Positions 1 through 12,105 are shown, counted from the stretch's first letter. The stretch is DNA of 22,056 nucleotides from Irineochytrium annulatum (GCA_027600665.1 JADGJL010000412.1:1-22056), one strand, 5' to 3'. Notes: generated from the letters alone by a model not told the origin. A program made the numbers and translations.

Positions 1-133
1 GAAGAAGCAAAAGGGGACAACCAAATTGAAATCCTATTATGAAACCTAAGGAAAATATGCCTAGTTCTATATATCAAATTTTGTCGCCGACCGCTGGATC
101 CCGAGATCACCTATCACCTGAGACCCTTGTAAA

Positions 134-206
134 CTCTAACTCTTACCCTTAACCTTAACCCTAACCTTAACCTTAACCTTAATCTTAACCCTAACCCTAA
201 CCCTAA
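134..206. repeat. Degenerate telomere-like CCCTAA/CCTTAA array
   Basis: About 70 bases consist of tandem hexamer-like units mixing CCCTAA with CCTTAA and CTTAAT variants. It ends in three clean CCCTAA units just before 207. CCCTAA is the C-strand of the TTAGGG telomere repeat used by most fungi and animals. On the + strand at the left of the window, this is the orientation expected for a left chromosome end. Ordinary sequence precedes it (1-133), so it is an internal or subtelomeric tract, not a terminal telomere. Confidence 0.7.
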
Positions 207-591
207 GTTCACGAATTAGGCTTTCAAGAATTCTTTCTAGGATAACTCCCTACGCGAGCGTTAGGCCACTCTGAATTTTGAATTTTAACTATAAAGTAAC
301 TTCTTGCGAACAACGTTCTATATTACATCAGTTCTCTAGCTGTAGCCGTTCAGAAGTTAGAAAGTGCCCAAGGGTTGGGAGATGGGTGACAGCCTCTGTA
401 CTGTAAATCAAAGCCGTGTACTTTGTAAAGCTGTAATGGTCATGTAGATGTAGATAGTCCTGTGGGTACTTAGTTATTCATTTTGAGAATAGAAGGACAA
501 TTGGCAACCCGACAAAAGGTCTGCGATGTTAGTTGTAGTGGCAGCAATATGTATTTGGGGCAGGATCTAACTCCGTGTCATATCATGAGGT
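207..591. other. Intergenic region, 3' flank of copy A
   Basis: I see no convincing gene here. It lies between the telomere-like tract and the stop codon of the minus-strand cyclase copy A, so it should hold A's 3' untranslated region and polyadenylation site. The open frame that starts at 575 on the plus strand is antisense to A's last exon. No RNA gene was recognised. Confidence 0.5.
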
Positions 592-3500
592 CTACTTCCT
601 CTCTAAAAGAATAAGTTCATATACACAATTAAATTGGCTGAAGGTTTTACAAATACCATCTTCTGAAAAGTTTAGTCTTTTGAGCGGCCAAAGTCCCAAC
701 TGGCGAGCAGCTCTCAATATACGAGCCTGCAGTTTGCTCTTATACAGTGGAAGCATCCATGCCGTTTTTCGGCCGGTATATATGATTTCTTCCATTTTAT
801 GAATAAACAATCGGCCATCGCAGCGCATTAGAGCTGATAGCGCTTTCTCAAAAAGTTTGATTTGCGATGTCGCCGGCATCCGCGCCTTCTGCTGCGATCG
901 GGCAATTGAAAACACTTCTGCAATTACTACGCAGTCGTCCTTCATCCAACACTCTGAAAGCATGCCGGCACCCAACACGAAAAGAATGTAGTCGATGATT
1001 ACCGGGAACATCATCAGCCATAAGATTGAAGTCAACTTACGCTGATGCCGTTAAAATGGCGTAAAAACCGGATGCCTTACATGAATACCGATCATATCCC
1101 TTACATAGTACAGGATGCCTGCTAAAGTCTCCTACGCGCGCGTACGCCATAAGCCCATTTTTGCGACTGGCGACAAGTTGAGCATCCCGACCTCGACAAT
1201 CAATAGGAATACACCTGATGTAGCGCGTCGAATAGCGGTAAGGTCGGAGTTTATGTCCTGCAGAACACGTTAGTCTATTACATACAGTTCAAACCTCTAT
1301 ACCGTAGCGTGTCGTACTGGAGACCCTGGTGCAGCCTTTGAATATAGCTCATCTACGCCCGCGGTTTCCGCCAGTTCAATCAAAGCTGAACAGAGCTCGA
1401 TGTTGTAATCCGAAATGGCCGTGACTCCAATGTCGCTCTCCCCATAGTTCTCAATAATCTCCTCAAGGTTTGCTCTAAGCTCCTTAAACTCGCCGAGAAA
1501 GTACATGCTGATGTCGGCGTGCCTTAGGCCCACCCTTCCCTGCTCGCTGCGGTAGGTAAATATGCCCTCATTGCTAAGAATGCCTGCAGCCGACGCTTTC
1601 CTGTACTCCAAAATTTCACAGCGAAGGTTTGTCCAGAAAGATTGAAGCAAAAATAAATCGCACGCCAGCATTCTGATGCTGGCCGGTAGCGCCACAATCT
1701 CCTTAGTACTCATAGTCATTGTTGGGATGCGCCGTTGGAGTGAACGGTACAAGGGGGGCATGTCAAAATACGAACTTATTAACAGCGGTGTAACGGAGGC
1801 TAATACAGCCAAGGGAATGAGCTCCTCGTCGCTTGTGAGAATGGTCAAAACTGCTCGTAGGAGGACGGAGAGCAAAGTCGCCAGGGTATCGTCATATCGG
1901 ACAAAGAAATAGCTTGCTCGAGTGCATATACGCCCCAATCTCTTGAGAACTTCTTGCAACCCATCAAGATTCGCCGTCTCTCCGACCTGATCTCGTTTTC
2001 GGGATACGTGCAGATTTAACTCGGGTATAAGTAGCGGCAGAAATCGAATGGAAAACATTATTTGAGCTTTCTGCAAATCTTTCTTTGTCTTCATCGACAT
2101 AAGTTTGAATAACAGCAAGAGCAGTTTCAAAATCCGCTTTAGGGCTTCTGATGGCTGGGTCCTTCCTGGCATATTAAATCCTAGAAAAGCAAACGTATTT
2201 TTGCAAAGGCACATGGCCCCCTCCGCGTTCCTGGTGTTTTGGTCAGCTGTCTTCATAACCTGCTTGACTCACGTACCCTGACTGACCATATAATATCATC
2301 AAATAGTAACTCAAAATAACCTCGTCGTTAATGTTTCTCACGAAGCCGTCGTCAAGCTTCTTTAGAGCATCATAGTAGCTGAGACCCTTAAAAAGTGTTA
2401 CCAAAAGTATTGCAAACCGAAGCCACCTCGTCGACTCTCGATGCATTTGCAGCCATAATAAAAGCACTTTGTAGATGCCGACGGAGCCGATGTCGCTCTC
2501 CTGGCATGTTTTTCAGGTGATGCACCAGCAGAGGGAGAATACTGTGCTGATTGTCGTCGGACAAAGCGGACTCATAGTAGTCAGCAAACAATAGATGAAC
2601 ACTATCGAGAAAGGTCGGTAAAAGACTGTTTACAATGCCCAGATGAATGAGATAGTGGGTGAATGAGCAGCTCTCCATCGAATCGTCCATGAACTTTACA
2701 AAGCAAAGCGTATCTCTCTCTTTGATAAGCGTGAGGAGAGACGACGGCGTATGCGTGCTGCTCTCCAGTGTTGACAAGACCGCAGCAACGTCATTCAAAT
2801 TAAAGTATTGCCCTGTAGACAGATATAAGATTTCTTTTTGAATATTCAACATCACTCACCAGCGACCGCAGCCACTTTTAACACCCGTTGAAGTTCAATT
2901 TGTATTGTGTCAAACCTATAACATGTTACTACGACAAAGACAGCAGAGTCAGCAGTACTGAGCCATGACAGCAGAAGTTGCATCCGCGGGGATTTTAATG
3001 TCCTGATACAAAAAACTGTTGTCGTTTTTAGCTGTTGGCGACGATACTACCGATCGCATTCTTAAATTGCTCCTGATTGCCTGGCACAACAAATTAGAAA
3101 CCATGGGATTTCCTGGCGACATAGTTAATATTTGACGTCGCAGAAAAAACCAACAGATTACCTTGCGCAAGAGCATAAATTTTGCTGCATGTATCGTCGT
3201 TGAAATCAAACCCCGCCGTGATTTCATCTCGCATTGCCCGTTTTATCATCTGTACGCTGCTGACCTGATCTAAATCATTCAAGCTGATCATAGTTGTAGC
3301 CGGGCTGTTTATCAGGTCGCCGTAGCGCGCTCGAAGTGACCTATCAATCTCCTGTGTTTGTGATCAGCCTTGCGCTCAAAAAAGTGAAGGGAACGCACCT
3401 CCATAGGCCGCGACACAATCGTTACTAAAACTTGCGAACACCTTGATGTGATGTCTTGTAACACGCCTAACGTTGTCAAATCGATCCATTGCAAGTCATC

Positions 3501-6006
3501 TATCAGTATAACGATGCGTAGAGGCGAATGTTCAGCCAGGTAGTTTAATCCTTTAACAATTGCCGACGCTATAATGGCGGCGATTTCTTCGGGTATAACT
3601 TCGTCCGCGTCATCTTCGTCGGCACGCCGCAGCATTGGCATAACTTTGTAAAACTGGAACGGGGCGTTTTAGGTGAGAACTAAGGTAAGTTTACCGTACT
3701 AAATCTCTCAGATGTCTCGATATTCTTAAGGTCTGAAAAATAGAGGCATCTTTGGAATCGGACAATGACGCTGCTTTAGAATTGACCGATAGCGCTACAA
3801 AGGACTCGTAGTTTGCAGAACTTTGGAAAGTTAATAGTATGACTGTCAATAAAGGCTCACTCTTGAGTTGGCGTAAATGCGGTGTTTGTAGTCTCAAATG
3901 CTTGTGGCATTGAGTGGTCTTTCAACGCGACTTGCAGCGACAACAGCAAGCGCGCAAGTCCGTTAAAGGCGGAACCCTGGAGCATATCGATGCCAAACGT
4001 CTCGCTAGCATGGTAGATCAGAAGACGAGTTCAAGAAACACGGTATACCCGAATATCAGCCTGTCACCAAATCTCGACCTCATGTACACTTTTAACCAAT
4101 TCGAGATGGTTGATTTCCCCGCGCCAGAGTGCCCTAGTATTGCTAGCCGGACAGAGCTGCCCCGATCCCAGCCATCCACTGCCGATGACAAAAGCTCCAT
4201 CTCCGCGTCGCGTCCAAATATGTCACCCAACTCAATGACGCCGTCGTCAACTTCCTTCGACCTGCTATTCGGAGCGAATACTGCCAAAGGCGGGAAACCC
4301 TTGAAATGCAGATTCCCAAGGTTCTCAAATTCAAAGGAGGCATAGCACTTATCCCTAATGGTTTGATCGCATAATAAACGTCCTGCAGAGAGTTCGTGCG
4401 TCATAAACCTCGCGGCGAGGTTAACGGTAGCGCCAAGACAAGTCCCGTCCGCCCTATGCTCATTGCCAACCAATCCGTAAAGCCTATTGTCCAGAATTAA
4501 AACTTCTGCGCAGCCTGTAAAGAAAGAAAACTCACACGACACCCGAAGTGACTCCGATGCCGAAGCTCGCGCCCACGAGCGGTTTCAACTTGCAGCGTAT
4601 TTCCCATGCAGCGCGTAGTGCCACGAGCTCCTCGCCGCGCTCGTGTGCGAAACCGAAAAGGCCGAAGACTATAAGAGCTGACGCGGCTTTATCATCGCAA
4701 GCGAATTGCCGCAAACATCCATTAAACCGCTTGAGGACCCCGATGATCATAATAAAGATTCGTTGAGCCAGGTTGAGCGTCGAAGACTCATTCAAGTTTG
4801 CTACGGAAAGCTCCGAGAAGCGAACGAACACGATAGAGACGTTCCTGAGCTGGTTTACGCCGCCAGTGTCGAGAGAGTCGTTGGCATTCGCGGTGCCCAC
4901 ATTGCCCTCCACATTCGCGTAGCCAGTATGCTGCGCCGCGTTAGACGCGTTAGAAAGGTGAAAGGCAAGCGACTCGTCCACGTAGGTCAACACCTTCAGG
5001 AAATTGCACGACATAACCTGCGGTTTTTTGGAAAGAACGCCTTCGGATCCGAGACCATCGTTCCCCCACCTCTGGTTGAGCACAACGCACGCGGCTTGCA
5101 GGATCCCCGAGATGGTCTCCAAGTCATCCTTTTCCGAGATTATGATCGGCCCATCTCCCGGTGGCGCCACAAGGTTAAGTATATCATATAATGCGGGTCT
5201 CGCCGCTGGCGCAATGGCCATCTCCCCACTTTCCGCCATCCCCTCCATTTCTCCAGCGTTAACTACAGCGTGGCCCGCAACAAAGAACTCTCGTCTTGGA
5301 AGGTGTAAGCGCTGCCCAGTCTCGCCGGCCGGCTTCTCGAGTGTGGGATCTCCTAGGTGCACTCGATGAAGTGTTCCGACACCGACTCCGACATGAATCT
5401 TGAGCGGGTAGGTTGACTGAGCTCCGTCGTCGCCGGAGCCGATTTCCACATGATAACCCCTCATTGCAGCCAGAAGGTCAACGCAACAAGCCGTCGCCCG
5501 TAAAATTTCGAACTCAAACGACGAGCCCGGCTCCCTTGGACGAAGTCAGCTTAAAATGAAAGAGAAGCGCCGAGCTTACCCCCAAGTAACGAGGGCGGCG
5601 TCGCCGGCAAACTTGATCACACTGCCTCCTGTTTAAGAGGTGAATTATCACGCCAGCACCGAGGTGAACAATTACGAGAACGCGTTCAAAACCTACCCCA
5701 TTTATGCACAAGTCCGATAATAAGGACAAACGGCGGGTTAATTATCTCGCGCACTCTGGCGCCTGCGACCGCAGCATCTCTTTGCGTGAGGACTGAGGTG
5801 ATCTCAGTGTATCCTGGGGGGCCAACACGTCAGAACGGCTGCGCGGGAGCTTTGATCAGACTCAGCCAGCGTCTACCTGATATGTCGATCAGCGCGACGA
5901 CGCCGTTCGGCACCGTCTCGACGCTAGGCCACTCTTGGCAGGCGCCGCCCAGGATATCGCGCCGGAGGGACTGCGGGACGAGCTGGAGCGCGTTCGCGAT
6001 GCTCAT
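592..6006 (-). CDS. Soluble adenylyl cyclase-like protein, copy A (premature stop at codon 1400)
   Basis: Predicted to make cAMP from ATP in the cytosol; sAC (ADCY10) family. Exons, 5' to 3' on minus: 6006-5877, 5813-5697, 5628-5580, 5534-4536, 4483-4049, 4004-3861, 3820-3700, 3653-3399, 3351-3162, 3112-2959, 2915-2860, 2812-2427, 2386-2277, 2230-1303, 1257-1081, 1041-592. They sum to 1567 codons. C1 has metal Asp41 (IDISG) and Lys88/Asp92 (IKFAGD). C2 has Thr446, Asn453 and Arg457 (TCLGATVNLAAR). Walker A is GHSGAGKST in exon 5 and Walker B is VILIDDLQWID in exon 8. The long C-terminal helical region has no motif I recognise. An in-frame TAG at 1132-1134 replaces a Ser codon (TCG in B, TCC in C). 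As written the protein ends after 1399 residues, although the frame beyond still matches the paralogs. A is the most diverged copy and lies nearest the telomere-like repeat. The start at 6006 gives the MSIANALQLVPQ N-terminus shared with copy C. Confidence 0.8.
1132..1134 (-). other. In-frame nonsense codon (TAG) in copy A
   Basis: In exon 15 of copy A the codon after ACG CGC GCG is TAG. The aligned codon is TCG in copy B and TCC in copy C, both Ser, so a single C-to-A change explains it. It removes the last 167 residues. Downstream codons, the exon 15/16 splice sites and the final stop remain aligned, so the change is recent, tolerated, or a sequence error. Confidence 0.75.
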
Positions 6007-6085
6007 GACAGCTTGCCGCGTCGCTTGGGACCTCTTCCTGCACCTCCCGCGGATTATCGCGATCTTCAACCGTTTACTTCCACTT

Positions 6086-6093
6086 GTAAATCT
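6086..6093 (-). promoter_or_regulatory. AGATTTAC element upstream of copy A
   Basis: The minus strand reads GAAGATTTAC followed by AAGTGGAAG, about 80 bases before A's start codon. Similar sequence (AGATTTAC, then GGAA within a few bases) lies 82 and 93 bases before the starts of copies B and C. In A a TAA soon follows in the frame that would extend the protein, so the element is probably untranslated leader or promoter. Function unknown. Confidence 0.35.
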
Positions 6094-6369
6094 TCAGTGT
6101 TGTTGAGGTATGCGGGAGCCCGGAAGTGGTTTTGCTGAGGCGATTGTCGTCGGCGCATATGTTATTTTCCATCATCTTCCCATGTGCTGGGATAAATCTG
6201 CAGGCAAACTTGAATTTGCAACATTAAACGGTAACTTCGCAGTTTGGAATCTAACTATGGGATAATTATCGCTGGTATAGCCGCTATACTGCAGGAAAAA
6301 ATGCACACATTTCCAGGTACTCACAATCAGTCCTCGGCGAATGCGATACACTTGAGGGGCAGGAGTCCA

Positions 6370-6500
6370 AACGCCATATACCCATCTCGTCTTGCACATC
6401 GCAACTTCAATTTGAAGAATGGATGTGCCGGCGGCACGCATCGCATCGGGTTAATGGGACTTGGTGTCCATGGAGAGCGATCGAAAGCTTTATGGATGGT
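6370..6500 (-). pseudogene. Decayed fragment of a fourth sAC-like gene (exon 15 region)
   Basis: On the minus strand from 6468 this matches the start of exon 15 of the flanking cyclase genes. Frame one reads INPMRCV, against LNPMRRV in copy C. After a one-base deletion it reads ILQIEVAM, against ILQVEVAM in C. Further on, ATGGGTATATGGCGT (6370-6384) resembles ATGGGCTTATGGCGT of copy A. Just upstream, KAFDRSP (about 6475-6500) may echo the KAAPGSP end of exon 14. Frameshifts, missing splice sites and deletions make it non-coding. The match is short and read by eye, so confidence is moderate; it could also be a locally rearranged piece of copy A or B. Confidence 0.5.
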
Positions 6501-6681
6501 GCCATCCATCATAGCAAGCACCACGGTCGGATAGCAAGTTTGGATACCAAGGATCCCGTAAGGTGTGCTTTTGAAAGACCCACGCTCAGGCTAGATAATT
6601 ATAAGACAACTGAGTATATATTTCATAAGTACACATCTTAGGAGTAACAACATGAAGATCGATGAGACTACCACCCGCTTG

Positions 6682-9600
6682 TTAAGCGTCGTCTTGGCTT
6701 GTCCCTTCCAACATCCGGAGCTCGTATATGCAACCCACCTCGCGAAAATACGCCTTAAGATGGTCTTCCACAAAACCCAAGCTCTCACGCGACCGAACAT
6801 TAAATATCTTTGCCGCTCTTGCCATTCGAGCGTGCAGCTTGCTCCGATGGAAAGGCACCATGAATAAAGCGTTTCGATCGACTTCCATTGCCTTTCCCAT
6901 CTTTCGGAAAAATCGACGCGGGTCGCTCTTCAGAAGAGCGGAAACTGACTGGGAAATGAGCTTGAAGTGCGTCTTAGCCGGCATCCGAGCCGTCTGCTGC
7001 GACCTTATTATCGCGAACAGCTCCGTTATGGCGGCGCCGTCGGCCTTCATCCAGCTCTCTGAAATCATATTACGCGATAGCACCAAGAGGATGTAATCAA
7101 GCACCGCGGGGACAGCCATCATATTACACACAGTGGCCATTTTACGCTGGACGGCCGTTAATATAGTGTGGTCGCGAACTTCGAGCTGCTTACATGCATG
7201 CTGGTCAAGAGCCTTGAATATTTGACCAGGGCCGTAAGAGTGTACGACACGCGAGCTCGCCATACATCCATTTCGTTTAATGGCGAGAGGTTAAGCATTT
7301 CGGTTTCGACATTCAGAATGAATATACCCTGATTCACACGCCGGATAGGTGTAAGGTCCGACTTCAGGTCCTGTGTACGTGTGAGAGGGCACAATTTTTG
7401 GCTAAAGTGCCTACCGTGGCCTGACATAGTGGCGACATCGGTGCGGCCTTCAGATAGAGCTCGTTGACACCTCCAAGATCCCCTACTTGAATCATGGCCA
7501 GGCAGAGCTCCATCATGTTGTCGGAGTGGGCTGTCACGCCAATCTGATCCTCCCCATAGCTTTCGACCGCTGCCTCGAGAATCGTCCGCATCTCTTCAAG
7601 CTCGCCCACAAAGTACGAAAAGATAACCGCCAGCGTACGATTTGCTCTCCCCTTCTCTGATCGATCCGCACGAAGAATCAGATCGTTGACGTAGGCTGAA
7701 TACGCCGTTCTCCTGCTACCCACCACATCGGCGATGAGTGATAGCCAGACCGCCTGTATGATGAAGTAAAAGCTCGCGAGTTTTTGATTTGGACCTCTAA
7801 GTTCGAGCAGCTCTGCGTCTGTCATTGTAATTTGAGGGATGCGGCGTTCGAGAGATCGGTACAAGGGATGCAAGCTGAAATAGGCCGAGTAGAATATCGG
7901 CGTGATGCAGGTTGATATAACAATTGGGAGAATGTCGTCTTCGCTCGTCAAAATCGCCATGATAGAGCGGAGAAGAATCAGAAGCAGAGTCGTGGTGATG
8001 TCATCAAGTTGCACGCTTATATAGCCCGCCATTGCGCAGATCTCGCACAAGTTAATAAGAAGATCATGTAGACCTGCAAGGTCTGCATGTCCTGCTATTT
8101 TGTTGCTCGCGATAGCCACACTATTGAGGTTGTACTCCGGCGACAAGCGGGGCAAAAATTGGATGGCGAACGCTAACTCGGCCTTTTGTCGCTGTTCCTG
8201 GCTCTTAAGCGACAGCACTCGGAACAGGAGCTTAAAAAGTTGGAATACACGCTTCGCTGCTTTAAATGGCGTATTTTTCGTTGGAAATTCAAATCCCACG
8301 AAGTCAAATGCACTTCGGCAGATCTCGATCACTTGTTCGAAGTTTCTAAGAATCGATCAGCACGCGCTCTTGCGATGATGACAAATAGAGAACAGGCATT
8401 AAACAAGTAATGGACGCTTTGCATACCCCGACTGCGCCTTTAAATGCAAGATGTGATACTTCAAAAGAATTTCGTCCTTTATGCTTCTTTTATATCCGGG
8501 GTCCAAATTTCTTACAGCTTCGTAATACGCCAAACCCTACAATCGGTTAACACTACACAGCTAGAGCAAGAATTACCTCAACAACTCTTGAACTGCTTGC
8601 GGCCATAATAAACGCGTGTTCTAAGTGTCGTCGCAACCTATCGTGCTCCGCAGGTAAATTACGCAAGTGGTAAAGCAGAAGCGGCACGACGCTTTGTTGA
8701 TTTTCGTCATTCAATATCGCTTCGAAGTGAGCCGCGTAAAGGAGGTGGACGCTCTCAAGGAATTTTGGTAAGAGGCTCTTGACAATCCCTTGGTGGATCA
8801 GATAATGGGAAAAAGAGCAACTCTCCATCGACTCATCCATGAACTTTACGAAACCGAGCGAGTCTTTGGTTCTAATTAGATTGACAAGTGACGCGGGAGA
8901 ATATTTGATCCCATCCAGTGTTGACATAATCGCGGACACATCGGCCAAGTGAAAGTATTGACCTACAGTTATCAGTAAGTGTGGTTGCGGTATGTGGCAG
9001 AACTTACCGGCTGCTGCCGCCACTCTCAAAACACTTTGAAGTTCAGGTTGTATTGAATCGAATCTAAAATTATTGTTCAATCAGAAACGCCAAGATAGAT
9101 CTTAACTGTGCCATTACAGCCGCTGTCGCGTCAGCTGGAACCTTTATCGCTTTATGTGAGAAGAAGTCATCCTGCGCTGACGCGGTAGACCTTCTGAGGT
9201 TACTGCGAATCGCTTTACAAACAATATTTGACACCATTGGGTTGCCTGTAGAAGTTCTAAGCGTGCAAACACGAAAGATGCTCTACCCTGTGCGAGGTCG
9301 TAGATATTGTTGCACGTGTCATCATTAAAGGTAATTCCAGAGGCAATAACGTCCCGCATCGCCCGCTTAATTTGCTGGATGCTGCTGTCCTTATCTAGAG
9401 AGCCCAAGTACATTCTGGTGGTATTGCTGCTGTTGATAAACGTGTCATAGCTGGTCCGAATGGCCGAATTAATTTCCTGCATAGCAAATTTAGGACACAG
9501 AAGCAGAATAGCAAGTAAGAACCTCCATAGGGCGAGAAACGGCCGCTAGTAGCACCCGTGGACATTTTGTATTGATCTCTTGAAGAACACTTAAACTCGT

Positions 9601-12105
9601 GGCGTCAATCCACTGCAAATCGTCTACAAGTATGACGATGCGACAACCGGCAGATGCTGCCAAATGGTTCAAGCCCTTTATTATCGACAAGGCCACGATC
9701 GTGGCGACTTCCTGGGGTATATCTTCGTCCGAGTTATCTTGATCATCCCGTCGCAGCATCGGCATTACTTTGTAGAACTGCAGGTACCGGTTATAATGGC
9801 GACCGGTAGATTGGATACATACCAGCGTCATTATTTGTCTTGAGATCCCCAGCGCATGAAAAACGGAAGAAGACTCCAAGTCCTGGTAGGACGCAGTGAA
9901 AGACGTCACGCTCCGCTTCAGTGCTGCTGCGCTCTCGCCGCTCAATTTTCGACTCGACTGCTTCACTACAGATAAACTACGAAAACGTTGGCAAGCCTGA
10001 AACTCCTCCGGATGCGCGAGCTTGAACTCTTCTAATTCACTTTGAAGCGAAAGCAAAAGGCGGGCGAGTCCATGAAAGGCAGAACCTTGCATTATGTCGA
10101 TGCCGTACGTTTGGCTTTGTAAACCAAATGCCCGTCAGCTTAAGACGCTGCTCTTAAAAACGCACCTGAAGATTAAGTGCTCCCCAAACTTTGTTTTGAG
10201 GTGCATTTTCAGCCAGTTAGACATTGTCGACTTCCCCGTTCCTGAGCGCCCGAGTATGGCCAGCCTGACAGGACTGCCTTGATTCCAGTTCTCAACAGCG
10301 GTCGACAGCAAGTCCATTTCCAAGCTTCTCCCATATATTTCCCCGAGCTCGACCTCTCCGACCGCTTTCTGATGTGACCTCTGCGCCGGCGTGAAGATAT
10401 CCAACGCCGCGAAACCCTTTAGGTTCAATTTACCAAGCTCCTCAAACACGAAGGCGTCCACGCATTTGCCCTTGATGCTTTCGTTGCAGAGCACTCGACC
10501 CGCAGAGAGCTCATGCGTCATAAGGCGCGCTGCTAGGTTCACGGTGGCGCCTAGGCAGGTCGCGTCGGCCCGGTTTTCGTTACCAACGACCCCATACAAT
10601 CTGCGTTGATCGTTACAAAAACTACGCCTCGCAGTTAAAGGAAAACAACACTCACACAACGCCAGAGGTAACGCCGATTCCGAATTTGTCCCCGACCAGT
10701 TGCGTCAGCTTGTCGCGTATATCCCATGCGGCCCGCATAGCGGCGACCTCTTCGCCACGCTCGTGAGCAAAACCGGACAAACCAAAAACGATCAAAGCGG
10801 AGGCAGCCTTGTCATCGCAGGCAAATTGCCGCAAGCACCCCTTGTAGCGCCGCAGAACACCGATGATCATCATGAAGATTTTTTGGGTCAAGTTCAGCAT
10901 CCGGGACTCGTTAAGGTTCGCGACGGGCAGTCCAGTGAATCGAATGAATATAATCGAGACGTTCCTAAGCTGGTTAACTCCACTGCTGCCCTCCAGTAGC
11001 TCTATGTCGTGTGTCGGCCTGCCGGGAGTATTGCTCGCACCGGAATCGTCGGCGCATGACGTGGACAGATAGTTGGCAAGCGACTCGTCAACATAAGTCA
11101 AGACCCTCATGAAATCCCGCGACATAAATCTGGGCTTCTCGGTGAGAACCGCTTCGCTGCCGACATCTTCCCAAGTCGGATGACTGAGAGCGTACACTGC
11201 ATGCAGCTTTCGGGTTAGGCGACCGAGATCATGCTCCTCCGATATCACTATCGGCAGATCCGCGGGTTGCGCCAGAAGGCTGTAGTCGTTTCCCAGGATT
11301 TCGTAGAGAGCTGACCGGGCCGCGGACGAGACGGCAATCTCCCCCCTGGCCGCGAGGCTTTCCATTTCGCCGGCGTTGACGACCGCCTGTCCCGCAATAA
11401 AGAACTCCCTCCTCGGTAGTGGCCTCCGCTCTCCGCTTCCGAGGGCCGGCATCTCCAACGTAGGGTCCCCTATGTGCACGCGATGCAGCGGGCCGACGCC
11501 AACGCCGATGTGAATTTTGAGCGGGTAGGAGGATATGCTGCCGTCGCCTTTTACTGAGCCGATCTCCACATGGTAGCCCTTCATCGCGGCCAGCAGTTCG
11601 ACGCAGCATGATGTCGCTCGCAGGACCGCCAGGACAAAGTCCGAGTCAGGTTCCCTTTACGCCGGTTAGCTATGTTAAAACGGAGTTCTAGCAACTCACC
11701 CCCAGCAAGCGAGAGCAGCGTCGCCGGCGAACTTGATTACGCTTCCACCTGTTTATGCATCTGAAGTCAGATCTTGCCGCGTCCCCCGAAGAACACGAAA
11801 TACCCCATTTATGCACCGCCTCGATGATTAGGACGAAGGGCGGGTTGACGATCTCGCGAACGCGGGCCCCTGCGACCGCGGAGTCCATTTGCGTGAGGAA
11901 CGAGGTAATTTGGGTATACCCTGCGGGAAAATGGAGAGTTAGAGCATCGTCGTTATTTGGTCGGGAAAGCTGTGGAGAACGAACCAGAGATATCTATCAG
12001 CGCCACGACGGCGTTTGGCAGCGTCTCGACACTGGGCCATTCCTGGCACACCCCGCTGAGAATATCCCGCCGGAGGACCTGAGGGACGAGTTGGAGCGCG
12101 TTCAT
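6682..12105 (-). CDS. Soluble adenylyl cyclase-like protein, copy B (intact)
   Basis: The only copy without a break: 15 exons, 1573 aa, similar in length to human sAC. Exons on minus: 12105-11985, 11920-11804, 11748-11700, 11654-10656, 10600-10166, 10114-9823, 9777-9523, 9476-9287, 9245-9107, 9063-9008, 8962-8577, 8536-8427, 8345-7415, 7370-7194, 7146-6682. C1 (about 28-170) has Asp38, Lys85 and Asp89, and Arg154 in GVGPLHRVHIGD aligns with the bicarbonate-site Arg176 of human sAC. C2 (about 290-475) has Thr443, Asn450 and Arg454, at the same spacing as Thr405/Asn412/Arg416 of human sAC. Walker A is GRSGTGKST (546-554); Walker B is ILVDDLQWID (720-729), typical of STAND/AAA_16 ATPases. The helical C-terminal half is family-like but unassigned. 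The 45-nt intron at 9822-9778 is in frame without a stop and could be retained. An upstream in-frame ATG at 12204 would add 33 residues; 12105 has a good context (ACCATGA) and fits the paralogs. Confidence 0.87.

Larger units (their letters stand above)
6007..6681. other. Spacer between copy A 5' end and copy B 3' end
   Basis: This stretch carries the 5' flank of copy A and the 3' flank of copy B, both minus strand. No intact gene is seen. Two things stand out: an AGATTTAC octamer on the minus strand at 6086-6093, also found upstream of B and C, and a decayed family fragment at about 6370-6500. The short open frames here show no recognisable family apart from that fragment. Confidence 0.55.

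Noticed and set aside
1132..1134. Repeat-induced point mutation (RIP) as the cause of copy A's stop
   Set aside because: RIP makes C-to-T changes; Ser TCG to TAG is a C-to-A transversion.
3914..4345. 143-codon plus-strand open frame inside copy A
   Set aside because: It is antisense to exons 5 and 6 of copy A, whose P-loop and C2 motifs lie on the minus strand; it has no recognisable domain.
4706..5191. 161-codon plus-strand open frame inside copy A
   Set aside because: It is a shadow of exon 4, which carries conserved cyclase sequence in all three copies.
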